Made by a program: the position numbers and the translations under genes. Of a stretch of DNA of 64,000 bases, positions 36,993 through 46,354 are shown in pieces. The notes under the pieces are model-generated. The model was given only the letters and a program-made list of their open reading frames with translations. It searched no databases and was not told the origin of the DNA. Source of the DNA: JACKIP01 sp963710165 (GTDB taxonomy: Bacteria; Pseudomonadota; Alphaproteobacteria; Micavibrionales; Micavibrionaceae). Every line of letters begins with the position of its first letter. Within the stretch, counting starts at the first letter, position 1. Location: the NCBI GenBank assembly GCA_963710165.1, contig CAVPYZ010000004.1, positions 62,001-126,000 of the forward strand. Direction: 5' to 3'.

Positions 36993-39900
36993 ATGACTAA
37001 CAAATCCAATGGCACACTAGCATCTTTTTCTAGAAAAGTTCTTTTAGCATCGACCGCACTGGTCGCAGCAGGGGCGATGAATTTAACATCCACAACAGCG
37101 CTTGCGGATGATCCGTGGGATTTGACAGGAACAGGTTTTACAAAAGATACCTCGCTTACAAACCATACAAAACTGACACAAAGTGGTTCGCGTGCATATG
37201 GTGAAGGCGATCTGGATATTGAAGCTTATGAGTGTGTAGATCATTTATTTCAAGGGAATAAAGGTGATTTATTGTATCGCCAAAGATTACGAAAAAATGA
37301 CCCGACGAAAATTCTTGGTGCCTTGAACGCGGACGGGCGTGTCATGGTTCTTGATAAGAACGGTGTATTTTTTGGTGCAGATTCACGTATTGATGTCGGC
37401 AGTATTATTGCCTCAACGGGCGACATTAATAAAGACGCCGTTATGGCGGGTGCAGATGTTATCGAATTTACAAATCTGGGTGATGCCAGCATTGTTAATG
37501 ATGGTCAAATTACAGTGGGTGAAGCAGGTATTGCCGCTTTTGTTGCACCGACAGTTATTAATAATGGTGTGATCAATGCGAAAATGGGACGCGTGGCTTT
37601 TGCGGCCGGTGATCAGGTAACGCTGGATTTCTACGGCGATAGTCTGGTTGAAGTTGCGGCGAGTGAAGGTCTTGAAAACGCCTTGTTGGAAAATGCAGGG
37701 ACAATTAATGCCGAAGGTGGCGTTGTTCAAATGACAGCGCGCGCGGCGAATGAAGCAGTTGATAGTATCATTAACATGGACGGCGTGATCAATGCCTCCT
37801 CTGCCACTGTGCAGGGCGGTAAGATTATTCTGGATGGTGGTGAAAGCGGTCTTGTCACTGTATCGCAAGATATAAGAGCAAAAGGTGCCGGCAATGTTGG
37901 TGGCAGCGTTGAAATTATTGCAGAGGTTGCAGAACTGGACGCCGCAATTGAAGCGGATGATGTCTCTGGCGATGTTGAAACTGTTAACATCCTAAGCGCG
38001 GATGCAAAAATTAATGACGGTATTAAAATCGGTTCAGAGGGCGCAACAATCAATGTTGCGGCGGGTACATATAATGAATCTGTTAATGCCAATAAAGCGG
38101 GTCAAACATTAAATGGCGCGAATGCGGGTTCAGATGGTTATAATTTCGTTTTCGGACGTGATCCTGAAACAATAGTTTCTCCTAATTCTCCTGGATTTTA
38201 CGTTACTGCTGATAATGTTACCATTGATGGTTTTGAAGTTAATGGAGGTAATATTGGGGTACATATTGATGGTGCGAAGAATGCAGTTGTTAAAAATAAC
38301 TATATTCATGGACAACGTCATCCACAAGCAACAGGAACACAAAAAGGATTCCGCGGCTCCGGTGATGGTATTTTGATAACAGCATCTAACGGTGTTGAAA
38401 TCTCTAACAATTTTGTCGAGGATACAGATGATGAATCTGTTGAAGCAGCAGGTTCACTAAATATAAATATAATAAACAACACATTAGATAATTGGGATGC
38501 GAACATATTTGACGGCGGCATCGGCAATGGAGATTTTACAGTTAGCTTCAGAAACGTAAAAAATGGTTTGATTCTTAATAATACATTAGCAGCAGGCTCT
38601 TTTGGAGGCGTTGAAATATTTGAAGGTAGTAATAATCTAGTTGTTGAAAACGGTATTATCGGTCAAGGCAAAAATTATATTGCAGACGGAGTTTTATTAA
38701 ATGAGACTGAACAAGCCTCATTATTTGATAATTTTGTTTTTAATCTAGGTGGCGATGGTATTAAAGATATCAATTCAGTAAACTTTGGTAATTTTATATC
38801 GGGTAATGAAATTGCAATTGTAAGAGGAACGGGAATCTTTGCTGATAATGCTGACAACTTGGGTGTAGCTTCAAATACTATTAATAGTACAGGGAGCAAT
38901 GGCATGACTATTTTAAATAGTAATGACATTGATGTGGTCTTTAATAATATTGGATTGTCAGAAGGCAATAATAATATTCAAGGCGATGGTATTTATCTTG
39001 ATAATATTGATGGCGCAGATATTTGGGCGAACACTATTACAAATACGACATCTACCGCGACGGATATTGGTTCAGGTATTAACCTAAAAAATAGTGATAA
39101 TATATCTATAGGAAGTGAAGATTTTAGAGGCTTATTTCCAGTAGGAGTGGGAAATGTTGTTTATAATACTGCTTTAGATGGTGTTCGTCTAGAGAATGTT
39201 AACAATGTGAGCGTCTATGACACGGATATTGATGATGTGCAAAATGCTGGTATTTCAGTTATTAAAAGTCTAGATACACTCATTTCAAGCGGTTCAATAG
39301 ATGGTACAGGGTCACATGGTATAACAGTTTCAAATAGCAGAAATACAACTGTGGAGTCTGTTGATATAGGTATTAATAGTGGTGCCAATAATATTAACGG
39401 TGATGGTATTTACACAATCGCGAGTAACAACGCGATGATAAGTGGCAATACAATCACGAACACAACATCTACTGATGCAGATATTGGTAGTGGTGTTCAA
39501 ATTTTAAACAGCCGTGGGTCTATGGTGCGAAATAACACGATCTATAATACAGAATGGGACGGCGTTCGTCTTGAAAACGTATCGGATACAATTGTTGCAA
39601 GAAACGATATTGATGATGTTCAGCGCTCCGGTATTTTTGTTGGTGGTCTGAATAAAAATATTGCGATCAACGAAAACCAGATTGACGGTGTTGCACTGGG
39701 CAATGGTATTCGCGCGCTTTATACAAACAACCTGAATATTATCGGTAACAGAATTAACGATACCGCAATGAACGGCGTTTTGGTCGAGAATAGCGGCCCA
39801 AGCTTAAGAGTGAATTTGAATAACATTGGTATTCATGGCGGCGATATTGGCGAGAACGGCATTGAGATCAGAAATTCGGGTAGCGGTAATGTGATTTCGA

Positions 39901-41969
39901 ATAACATCGCAAATGCTGCGGATAATGGTATCTATGTCAATAATTCAAATGGCACACAAGTTAAAGAGAATGACATCTTTAGCGTTGGTGCAAACGGTAT
40001 ACTGGTCAACCCGTCCAATGATGTTGATGTCATAGGCAATGACATTGATAGTACCGGACTTCACGGTGTTAAGGTTATAGATAGCAACAATGCAACAGTA
40101 TCAGGCAATGATATTGGACTGGATGGGGGCGATAATAACATTAACGGCGACGGTATTCTTGCCGTTAATAGTGATGATTTTACCGCGCAAGGTAACGAAA
40201 TTTCCAATACCACATCAACAGAAGACAATATCGGTTCCGGTATTCAGGTTCTGGATAGTAACGATATTCAAATCGGTGGTCTGGGTGATGGTGAAGGCAA
40301 CACAATTTACAATACGGAATGGGACGGTATCCGTCTTGAGCGTGTCAGCAACGTTATTGCAGAAGGTAATGATATTGATGATGTTCAACGCTCCGGTATT
40401 TTTGTTGGCGGATCAAGCAAGAACATTGCGCTGAATATAAATGATATTAACGGTGTTGCGCTGGGGAATGGTATTCGTGCCATATACAGCCAAAATCTGA
40501 ATATTACGGGTAACACAATTGATAACACATTCCTGAACGGGATTATTGTCGAGAATAACGCCCCCAGTCTGAATGTTGATTTGAATGTAATCGGTAGCGC
40601 AGATGGTAATATTGGTCAAAACGGGATTAAAATCCAAACATCTTCCGGTGGAAGTATCTCAGCCAACACAATCCAAAACACAACACTAAGCGGTATTCAT
40701 ATCGAAGAGTCAAATCGTAGTCTTGTAAATAGAAATACGATCAACACAGTTGGTAAAGACGGTGTGCGTATTGAAGGCGGCACGGATAATATTCCTGAAT
40801 TTTCTGCGATTATCACGAATAATACTGTGGATAATGCAGGGGATAACGGTATCGTTGTTGAAAATCTTAATGAGTTCACGATTGATGGCAATATCATCAA
40901 TAATGTTGGATCAGATTCAAGTGATGACGATTCCTCTGAAGGAAACGGTATTGAGGCAACATTCTATGGCAATGGCCAGATTACCAATAACGTTATCAAT
41001 AATGTTGGCAATGACGGAATTTTCGTTGACGGTCATAATGACTCAGATGTTGGCTTCTCCATCCTGATTGATAATAATGATATTGATAATGCAGGCGGCG
41101 ACGGTATTGATGCCAGCTACACAAATCAGGATACAATCACCAATAACGACGTATCTAATGCGGATGAGGTTGGTATTTTGGTTGGTGACGATAATGGAAA
41201 TGTGACCTTTACAGGGAACACGATGAGCAATAATCCTGTCGGTGCCCGTTTCAATAGCGGAATTGTGAATATGATTGGCGCGTCCAATACCTTCAATGGC
41301 GGCGAAGTTGGCTTGCAGTTTGACGGTGAGGAAGTCAGCCTAAGTGATAATGATCCGACAGACATTTATGACGGTTCAATCGGGACGTCTGTTTTCAACG
41401 GTCAAAGCGGTTTCTTTGTTGAACTGACAGACGGCGCATTGTTCCAGCCTGGCCAGCCTGGTTTCTATAATGGTCTTGATGCGACATATTCCTTTGACGG
41501 TGGATCATTCTCTCCATCATCGACAGGTGGTCTTGTTAGTCAGGCTCAGTTCGATTTCCTTGAAAGCAAGTTCCAGCATTTCCCTGATTTGAATGATCTT
41601 GGTTTATTCTTCTTCGGTGCAGTACCGTTGGCGGTGATTGATCAGGAAGATATCTTCAATACGTTCGGTGCGTTTGACGGTGATGTAACAGGTGCCAGTG
41701 TAACCATTACAGGTTTGCCAACCACGACACCGACTCAAACAGCAGCCTTACTGAATAACCTGACCCCCGCAGCGGGTGGTGAAGGCGGTGAGTTAACACC
41801 GGAAGAGCTGGCAAACATTGATCCGGCAGCGGGCGGTGACAGTGTTGGTTGTTGGAATGATGCCATGAACGGCATTGACGGCGGCGCAACAGTTACCTAC
41901 AGCTTTGATAGCTCACTGGAAGCTGGACTGGACGATACAGCTGGTTGTGGTGCAAGCCAAGATCAGTAG
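36993..41969 (+). CDS. Two-partner secretion exoprotein (TpsA), right-handed beta-helix adhesin
   Basis: A secreted protein of 1658 residues. The ATG at 36993 has TGAGGC seven bases upstream; earlier in-frame starts lack one. A signal peptide of about 38 residues ends TTALA-DD. The TPS domain follows, with NDPTKILGALNADGRVMVLDKNGVFFGADSRIDVGSIIAS broken only by its usual variations. Residues from about 350 to 1430 are NosD/parallel beta-helix repeats rich in Asn, Gly, Asp and Ile. The last 45 residues hold two Cys (VGCWND, AGCGASQ), which could form a loop that anchors the protein at the surface. A possible compensated pair of indels at 37271-37296 alters a few TPS residues. Partner of the divergent tpsB. 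Confidence 0.9.
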   Translation: MTNKSNGTLASFSRKVLLASTALVAAGAMNLTSTTALADDPWDLTGTGFTKDTSLTNHTKLTQSGSRAYGEGDLDIEAYECVDHLFQGNKGDLLYRQRLRKNDPTKILGALNADGRVMVLDKNGVFFGADSRIDVGSIIASTGDINKDAVMAGADVIEFTNLGDASIVNDGQITVGEAGIAAFVAPTVINNGVINAKMGRVAFAAGDQVTLDFYGDSLVEVAASEGLENALLENAGTINAEGGVVQMTARAANEAVDSIINMDGVINASSATVQGGKIILDGGESGLVTVSQDIRAKGAGNVGGSVEIIAEVAELDAAIEADDVSGDVETVNILSADAKINDGIKIGSEGATINVAAGTYNESVNANKAGQTLNGANAGSDGYNFVFGRDPETIVSPNSPGFYVTADNVTIDGFEVNGGNIGVHIDGAKNAVVKNNYIHGQRHPQATGTQKGFRGSGDGILITASNGVEISNNFVEDTDDESVEAAGSLNINIINNTLDNWDANIFDGGIGNGDFTVSFRNVKNGLILNNTLAAGSFGGVEIFEGSNNLVVENGIIGQGKNYIADGVLLNETEQASLFDNFVFNLGGDGIKDINSVNFGNFISGNEIAIVRGTGIFADNADNLGVASNTINSTGSNGMTILNSNDIDVVFNNIGLSEGNNNIQGDGIYLDNIDGADIWANTITNTTSTATDIGSGINLKNSDNISIGSEDFRGLFPVGVGNVVYNTALDGVRLENVNNVSVYDTDIDDVQNAGISVIKSLDTLISSGSIDGTGSHGITVSNSRNTTVESVDIGINSGANNINGDGIYTIASNNAMISGNTITNTTSTDADIGSGVQILNSRGSMVRNNTIYNTEWDGVRLENVSDTIVARNDIDDVQRSGIFVGGLNKNIAINENQIDGVALGNGIRALYTNNLNIIGNRINDTAMNGVLVENSGPSLRVNLNNIGIHGGDIGENGIEIRNSGSGNVISNNIANAADNGIYVNNSNGTQVKENDIFSVGANGILVNPSNDVDVIGNDIDSTGLHGVKVIDSNNATVSGNDIGLDGGDNNINGDGILAVNSDDFTAQGNEISNTTSTEDNIGSGIQVLDSNDIQIGGLGDGEGNTIYNTEWDGIRLERVSNVIAEGNDIDDVQRSGIFVGGSSKNIALNINDINGVALGNGIRAIYSQNLNITGNTIDNTFLNGIIVENNAPSLNVDLNVIGSADGNIGQNGIKIQTSSGGSISANTIQNTTLSGIHIEESNRSLVNRNTINTVGKDGVRIEGGTDNIPEFSAIITNNTVDNAGDNGIVVENLNEFTIDGNIINNVGSDSSDDDSSEGNGIEATFYGNGQITNNVINNVGNDGIFVDGHNDSDVGFSILIDNNDIDNAGGDGIDASYTNQDTITNNDVSNADEVGILVGDDNGNVTFTGNTMSNNPVGARFNSGIVNMIGASNTFNGGEVGLQFDGEEVSLSDNDPTDIYDGSIGTSVFNGQSGFFVELTDGALFQPGQPGFYNGLDATYSFDGGSFSPSSTGGLVSQAQFDFLESKFQHFPDLNDLGLFFFGAVPLAVIDQEDIFNTFGAFDGDVTGASVTITGLPTTTPTQTAALLNNLTPAAGGEGGELTPEELANIDPAAGGDSVGCWNDAMNGIDGGATVTYSFDSSLEAGLDDTAGCGASQDQ
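38967..40630 (+). repeat. Long coding repeats inside tpsA
   Basis: The block opening with NN(I)-x-GDGI and then TNTTST-x-x-DIGSG occurs three times, starting near 38967, 39387 and 40134. The last two copies are 747 bases apart and stay alike through TEWDG(V/I)RLE, DIDDVQRSGIFVGG and GVALGNGIRA. This reads as duplication of a beta-helix module of about 249 residues. The DNA of roughly 38130-39400 is visibly more AT-rich than the later copies, which suggests modules of different age or origin. Confidence 0.8.
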
Positions 41970-41990
41970 AAAACAGAAATAACTAATTTT

Positions 41991-42024
41991 AAACCCCCGC
42001 CGTTTATGTTGCGGGGGTTTTTTA
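41991..42024 (+). terminator. Terminator of tpsA
   Basis: AAACCCCCGC pairs with GCGGGGGTTT around a ten-base loop and continues into a T run. It is 22 bases after the tpsA stop and is a strong rho-independent terminator. Confidence 0.92.
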
Positions 42025-42080
42025 TATGAGATTGAATTTAAAACTGGAATGAACAAACTTTATCAATTACAAACAAAGAC

Positions 42081-42923
42081 ATGACGCAGAGCCAGAAAGA
42101 CCCTGAAATCAAAGACACAAGTAAAGAGGACATTCCGCCCTTGACCGCAAAAGAGGAGTGGTCGGAATTTGCAAAGACGGCATTTGTTGCAATTATTCTG
42201 GCGCTGATTATCCGCACCTTTTTCTTTGAACCGTTTAATATTCCTTCCGGCTCTATGAAACCAACATTGCAAGTTGGCGATTATCTGTTTGTCAGCAAAC
42301 CCGCATATGGGTATAGCCGCCATTCCTTTCCCTTCAGCATCGGCCCGATTGATGGACGTGTCTGGGATGAAGAGCCACAGCGCGGCGATGTCGTGGTTTT
42401 TAAACTGCCAACCAATCCGTCGATTGATTATATCAAGCGCGTTATAGGACTGCCGGGTGATAAAATTCAGGTGATTGGCGGGCAACTTTATATTAACGGT
42501 GAAGCCACAAAGCGCGAAGCGCTACCTTTGGTGCGTTTGATTGAAGATGGTCAGCCGATTACGCGTTACGAATATATTGAAACCCTTCCCGGTGGGGCGA
42601 CCTTTCATATTTATGAAGATGGTAATGATCAACCATTGGATAACACGCCTGTCTTTACAGTGCCCAGCAGGCATTATTTCGTGATGGGTGATAACCGCGA
42701 TAATTCAATGGATAGCCGTGTTGAAAGTCTGGTTGGATTTGTTCCTTACGAAAATTTGGTCGGGCGCGCGGACTTCCTGTTCTTCTCAGTTGAGGAGGGC
42801 AATTCGATTTTCGAATTCTGGAAGTGGCCATGGACGATACGCACAGAGCGCCTGTTCGGTGATATTGATCCCGTTCGCCTCGACAGTCCTGCAGAAGAAA
42901 GTAAAGGGCAGACGGAGGAGTAA
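42081..42923 (+). CDS. lepB: Signal peptidase I
   Basis: A 280-residue membrane-bound leader peptidase that removes Sec signal peptides. One membrane helix at about 31-48 (FAKTAFVAIILALIIRTFFF) precedes the catalytic serine motif PSGSMKPTL (Ser58). The general-base Lys119 lies in DYIKRVIGLPGD, and MGDNRDNSMDSR is box E. The N-terminal 25 residues are hydrophilic and cytoplasmic. lepB-rnc is a standard order in proteobacteria; rnc follows two bases later, so they are co-transcribed. Confidence 0.96.
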   Translation: MTQSQKDPEIKDTSKEDIPPLTAKEEWSEFAKTAFVAIILALIIRTFFFEPFNIPSGSMKPTLQVGDYLFVSKPAYGYSRHSFPFSIGPIDGRVWDEEPQRGDVVVFKLPTNPSIDYIKRVIGLPGDKIQVIGGQLYINGEATKREALPLVRLIEDGQPITRYEYIETLPGGATFHIYEDGNDQPLDNTPVFTVPSRHYFVMGDNRDNSMDSRVESLVGFVPYENLVGRADFLFFSVEEGNSIFEFWKWPWTIRTERLFGDIDPVRLDSPAEESKGQTEE

Positions 42924-42925
42924 AT

Positions 42926-43618
42926 ATGTCTGAGGCTTTGGCTATATTTCAGGAACGCATCGGGTATTCCTTTCGTAATGACCGGTTATTAAAGACCGCT
43001 ATGACACATTCCAGTGCGTCGGTGATGAATGAAGATGACCATAATTATGAGCGTCTGGAGTTTTTGGGGGATCGGGTTTTGGGGCTGGTGATGGCAGATT
43101 TGCTATACCGCAAGTATCCTGATGAAAGCGAGGGAGATCTGGCAAAACGTCATGCCGCGCTGGTGCAGGGGAAAACACTTGCAAGGGTCGCCAAAAGGCT
43201 TGATCTAGGCGAGGTGATGATTTTATCGGACAATGAGCGCGCCGCAGGGGGCGGAGAAAACGAGCATATGCTTGCCGATGGGATGGAAGCTTTATTGGGG
43301 GCAATCTATCTGGATAGTGATAAGGGGTTAGCTGAATGTCAAAAGCTGATTTCTGCTTTATGGGACAGTCTACTGGATATTATGACCGAGCCACCACAAG
43401 ACCCGAAAACGGCATTGCAGGAATGGGCGCAAGCTCAAAACTTGCCGCTTCCAAAATATGAAATAGTGGAGCGTGAAGGCCCCGACCATGCGCCGGAGTT
43501 TACCATCGAAGTTGTGGTAGAGGGACACGAAGCCGCACAGGCAAAAGGGCCGTCACGACGCGCAACAGAAAAAAAGGCCGCTGCCTTGTTGCTACATTAT
43601 CTGGAAACAGTTGATTAA
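42926..43618 (+). CDS. rnc: Ribonuclease III
   Basis: A 230-residue double-strand-specific endoribonuclease. The RNase III signature YERLEFLGDRVLGLV (Glu and Asp metal ligands) is at about residues 33-47; EALLGAIYLDSDKG carries the second acidic set. A dsRNA-binding domain follows from about 155 (DPKTALQEWAQAQ..RRATEKKAAALLL). It processes rRNA precursors and structured mRNAs. It starts after GGAGTAAAT within the lepB end. era, the usual next gene, is missing here; an HD-domain gene follows instead. Confidence 0.96.
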   Translation: MSEALAIFQERIGYSFRNDRLLKTAMTHSSASVMNEDDHNYERLEFLGDRVLGLVMADLLYRKYPDESEGDLAKRHAALVQGKTLARVAKRLDLGEVMILSDNERAAGGGENEHMLADGMEALLGAIYLDSDKGLAECQKLISALWDSLLDIMTEPPQDPKTALQEWAQAQNLPLPKYEIVEREGPDHAPEFTIEVVVEGHEAAQAKGPSRRATEKKAAALLLHYLETVD

Positions 43619-43698
43619 ATATTAAATAAGACTCGCCAGAAAATAGTTAATATTGTAATAATATTACAACTTTTAACATGTGTCATAGGAGGCATATT

Positions 43699-44442
43699 GT
43701 GAAACATATTACAGAATTTTTCGGACGTGCCTTGGGGATCGTTTCGCCGCAGATTGAGATTGATACCTTAAGACCGCAAGCGGCAACCTATTCGGATGCG
43801 CTTGCCTTTATAAAAGAAGCTCACGCCCATCAGGTGGATAGCGCAACAGGAACGCTTTATTATACGCATCCTGTGCGTGTATCCGGAATTTATATGGAAT
43901 TGAAGCCGGATTATACATCTGATGAGGTTATTGCCGCTTTATTACATGATACGCTAGAAGACGGCCTTATTAAAGATGATCAAGGGGCAGAAAAAAGACG
44001 CGTCACAGCACATGATTTACACGACATGGGCTATAGCGAAAAGTCGATCAATATGGTTGAGGCCGTATCGAAGCCCCCTAAATTTACCGAAGATAAGAGA
44101 ACGCCTGATCAAAAACTGGAAGATAATATTGCCTTTGTCGAAGATCTGGTTGAAACAGGCACGTTTGAAGATAAGCTATTAAAATTTTGTGACGCGCTTG
44201 CCAATCGCGGTCGTCAGACATTAGAGATGTCGGGGCAGCATGATGCGAATAAAATGGCATATCGTGTGCAGAAAACCGATGATACGCTTCATATTTTGTA
44301 CGCTGATCTTAAAGACTATCTGGCAGAGCAGGGATATGAGGATTTACACAGTGTTGTGCACAAAATTGTAAGTGCTGATACACATTCCGCAGATATTCCG
44401 GGCTTTCCGGATGAGCCACCAGTTGCAGAGCCGGATCTCTAG
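43699..44442 (+). CDS. HD-domain hydrolase, RelA/SpoT-hydrolase-like, no synthetase domain
   Basis: A 247-residue cytoplasmic protein with the HD fold of SpoT-type alarmone hydrolases. Metal-site residues are visible in YYTHPVRVS, ALLHDTLEDG and KFCDALANRG, where the last keeps the Asp and Asn of the SpoT KLADR-HN motif. There is no nucleotide synthetase or TGS domain, so it may be a small alarmone hydrolase or another HD phosphohydrolase. I chose the GTG at 43699, six bases after a perfect AGGAGG, over an ATG at 43678. The C terminus is acidic and Pro rich. Confidence 0.7.
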   Translation: MKHITEFFGRALGIVSPQIEIDTLRPQAATYSDALAFIKEAHAHQVDSATGTLYYTHPVRVSGIYMELKPDYTSDEVIAALLHDTLEDGLIKDDQGAEKRRVTAHDLHDMGYSEKSINMVEAVSKPPKFTEDKRTPDQKLEDNIAFVEDLVETGTFEDKLLKFCDALANRGRQTLEMSGQHDANKMAYRVQKTDDTLHILYADLKDYLAEQGYEDLHSVVHKIVSADTHSADIPGFPDEPPVAEPDL

Positions 44443-44457
44443 CCCTATATTCCTTAT

Positions 44458-45132
44458 ATGTTTTCAACAGGCCAAAAGTCGGATGATGTTTTACAATATT
44501 TAAAGGCGCGACGCAGTTGTTCCCTGAAACTAATGGGAACACAAGCGCCGACATCCGCAGAAATAAAAGATATTCTTAGCGTTGCAAGTCGTGTCCCCGA
44601 TCATGGAAAACTTCATCCGTGGCATTTTATTGTTTTTGACGGAGAGCGCCGCAGAGATGTGGGGGAGGTCTTGCGAGACGCCTATCTGGTTGAAGAGCCC
44701 GAGGCGGCGCCTGCAAAGCTGGATTTGGAAGCAGGACGGTTTTTACGGGCGCCGCTGGTTATTCTGGTGGTTTCCAGATTGCGTCCTGCGAAAAAACCCC
44801 AGTGGGAACAGATATTATCAAGTGGGGCGGCGTGCTTTAATTTGTGTCTGGCGGCCAATGCGCTGGGTTACGGTACAAACTGGCTCAGCGAGTGGTACAG
44901 CTATAATGATGTATTCAAGCAAAAGATTGGACTGGATGCGCGTGATCATATTGCAGGAGCCATTTATATTGGCAATGTCAAAGAAATGCCCGAGGAGCGG
45001 AAGCGCCCCGATCTTGATACTATTGTAACCTATTGGCAAAAAGATGTGCCTTTGAATAAGGGTGATCAATATGACCCTGAAAAGACATATGTGCCGATAA
45101 AAGGTTTTACTTTTCCCGATGAGCTTGGATAA
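44458..45132 (+). CDS. Nitroreductase family protein
   Basis: A 224-residue FMN-binding nitroreductase of the YdjA/BluB-like fold. The N-terminal LKARRSCSLKLMG resembles the FMN-phosphate-binding RRS motif, VPDHGKLHPWHFIVF the ring-binding loop, and GAACFNLCLAANALGYGTNWLSEW the dimer/FMN segment. It reduces nitro or quinone compounds with NAD(P)H; the real substrate is unknown. It follows the HD gene by 15 bases and precedes an acetyltransferase by nine, so the three are likely one operon. Confidence 0.9.
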   Translation: MFSTGQKSDDVLQYLKARRSCSLKLMGTQAPTSAEIKDILSVASRVPDHGKLHPWHFIVFDGERRRDVGEVLRDAYLVEEPEAAPAKLDLEAGRFLRAPLVILVVSRLRPAKKPQWEQILSSGAACFNLCLAANALGYGTNWLSEWYSYNDVFKQKIGLDARDHIAGAIYIGNVKEMPEERKRPDLDTIVTYWQKDVPLNKGDQYDPEKTYVPIKGFTFPDELG

Positions 45133-45141
45133 GATATTTGT

Positions 45142-45765
45142 ATGAATTTCGCCTCTGACGAGCATTTTGACCCTGTTTTACCGGATTTCGAGATTAAGGG
45201 ATCGCGTATTTTATTACGCCCGCCACAAGTGCATGATGAGGGGGAGTGGCTCGCCCTTCGCAAAAGCAATAAGAATTATTTACAACCATTTGAGCCCGGC
45301 TGGTCGCGTGACGCGCTCAGTTCCGCATTCTTTCAAAGGCGGATTGTACGCCAACGCCGTGATTGGGCGAATGACCGTGCCTATTCTTTTCTGATTTTCC
45401 GTCACGCATCCCACCCCGATGAGCGTCCGAAAATGATCGGCGGAATTAATATCAACAATGTGTGCCGCGGTGCGGCGCAGTTTGCATCGCTGGGTTATTG
45501 GCTGGATGAATGGCATCAAGGGCAGGGGTATATGCGCGCAGCATTGCGGATGATTACGTATTTCTCCCACAATGAATTAAAGCTGAACAGATTGAATGCG
45601 TCCGTTTTGCCGCATAATAAAAAGAGCCAGAATTTATTAACCCATGTCGGTTTCGAAGAAGAGGGCTTTGCCAAATCCTATATCGAGATTAATGATAAAT
45701 GGGAAGACCACGTATTATATGGTCTTGTCCTTCAAGACTTTATGGAGAAAGAAAACGCCCCTTAA
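45142..45765 (+). CDS. GNAT N-acetyltransferase, RimJ-like
   Basis: A 207-residue acetyltransferase in the RimJ/RimL group, which acetylates N-terminal amino groups of ribosomal proteins. The sequence shows GSRILLRPPQVHDEGEWLALR at the start, the YWLDEWHQGQGYMRAALRMI acetyl-CoA-binding motif A, and RLNASVLPHNKKSQNLLTHVGFEEEG, which closes the fold. Target specificity cannot be read from the sequence. Last gene of the nitroreductase operon; convergent with the gene at 45793. Confidence 0.9.
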   Translation: MNFASDEHFDPVLPDFEIKGSRILLRPPQVHDEGEWLALRKSNKNYLQPFEPGWSRDALSSAFFQRRIVRQRRDWANDRAYSFLIFRHASHPDERPKMIGGININNVCRGAAQFASLGYWLDEWHQGQGYMRAALRMITYFSHNELKLNRLNASVLPHNKKSQNLLTHVGFEEEGFAKSYIEINDKWEDHVLYGLVLQDFMEKENAP

Positions 45766-45792
45766 TTGCCGCGCCTTATATTATTATTATCT

Positions 45793-46200
45793 TTATTGTT
45801 CGAAATCCAAAGACTCAAGGGCATGGCTGATGGCTTTTGCATAGCGATTTGTTTGCGATGATACTTCTGATTTTATGTCATCTATCGTATTTTCAACCTT
45901 TTCGCCCTGTTCTGAAGTTCTGAGGCGTCCGACATTGACTTCCTTCAAAGGCATGGCAAGAAAAGAGCGCGGGTCCTGCATATCTCTTTTAGAGGCATGT
46001 TGAATGCTGGAGATCAGACTGCGAGCAGCACTCTCATTTTCCCAGCCCCTTTCGCTTGTAATTGTTTCAACAGCGTCTTTAAATGCTTGCCCCGCTTTGT
46101 TTTGATCAGAGGTACTTCTGGCTGAGGTGACGAAGCTTTGCGCCAAATCTTGAATAGGGGTCATTTTTGGGGTATCGGCTGTTATATCGGCGTTGGTCAT
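45793..46200 (-). CDS. Hypothetical cytoplasmic protein
   Basis: Not recognised. 135 residues, no signal peptide or membrane segment, hydrophilic and probably helical (for example ENTIDDIKSEVSSQTNRYAKAISHAL). A strong GGAGAGATC site precedes the ATG. It stands alone between the acetyltransferase (convergent) and ilvC (divergent, 154-base gap). Its Thr/Asp-rich N terminus and lack of Cys resemble other lineage-restricted proteins in this window, such as the 49451 gene. Confidence 0.6.
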   Translation of the reverse strand: MTNADITADTPKMTPIQDLAQSFVTSARSTSDQNKAGQAFKDAVETITSERGWENESAARSLISSIQHASKRDMQDPRSFLAMPLKEVNVGRLRTSEQGEKVENTIDDIKSEVSSQTNRYAKAISHALESLDFEQ

Positions 46201-46354
46201 GATCTCTCCTGTTATTTTTTATATTCTGTTATTATTCATAACGCGAAAAACGTTTCTTAACAAGCAGATGCTAAATCAATTCTTGATCTGGGTTGGGTTT
46301 TTATGCATTGCTAGAGAAGATTTTAAAACCAGAAAAGAGATAAAAGGATAAGAC

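Noticed and set aside
37413..37868. A 151-codon open frame on the minus strand within tpsA
   Set aside because: It lies entirely opposite the TPS exoprotein, has no ribosome site, and its composition is a mirror of the repeat-rich coding strand.
38967..40630. Repeated DNA that could suggest a CRISPR or tandem-repeat array
   Set aside because: The repeats are long, imperfect, in one open frame and encode beta-helix units; there are no short identical repeats with unique spacers.
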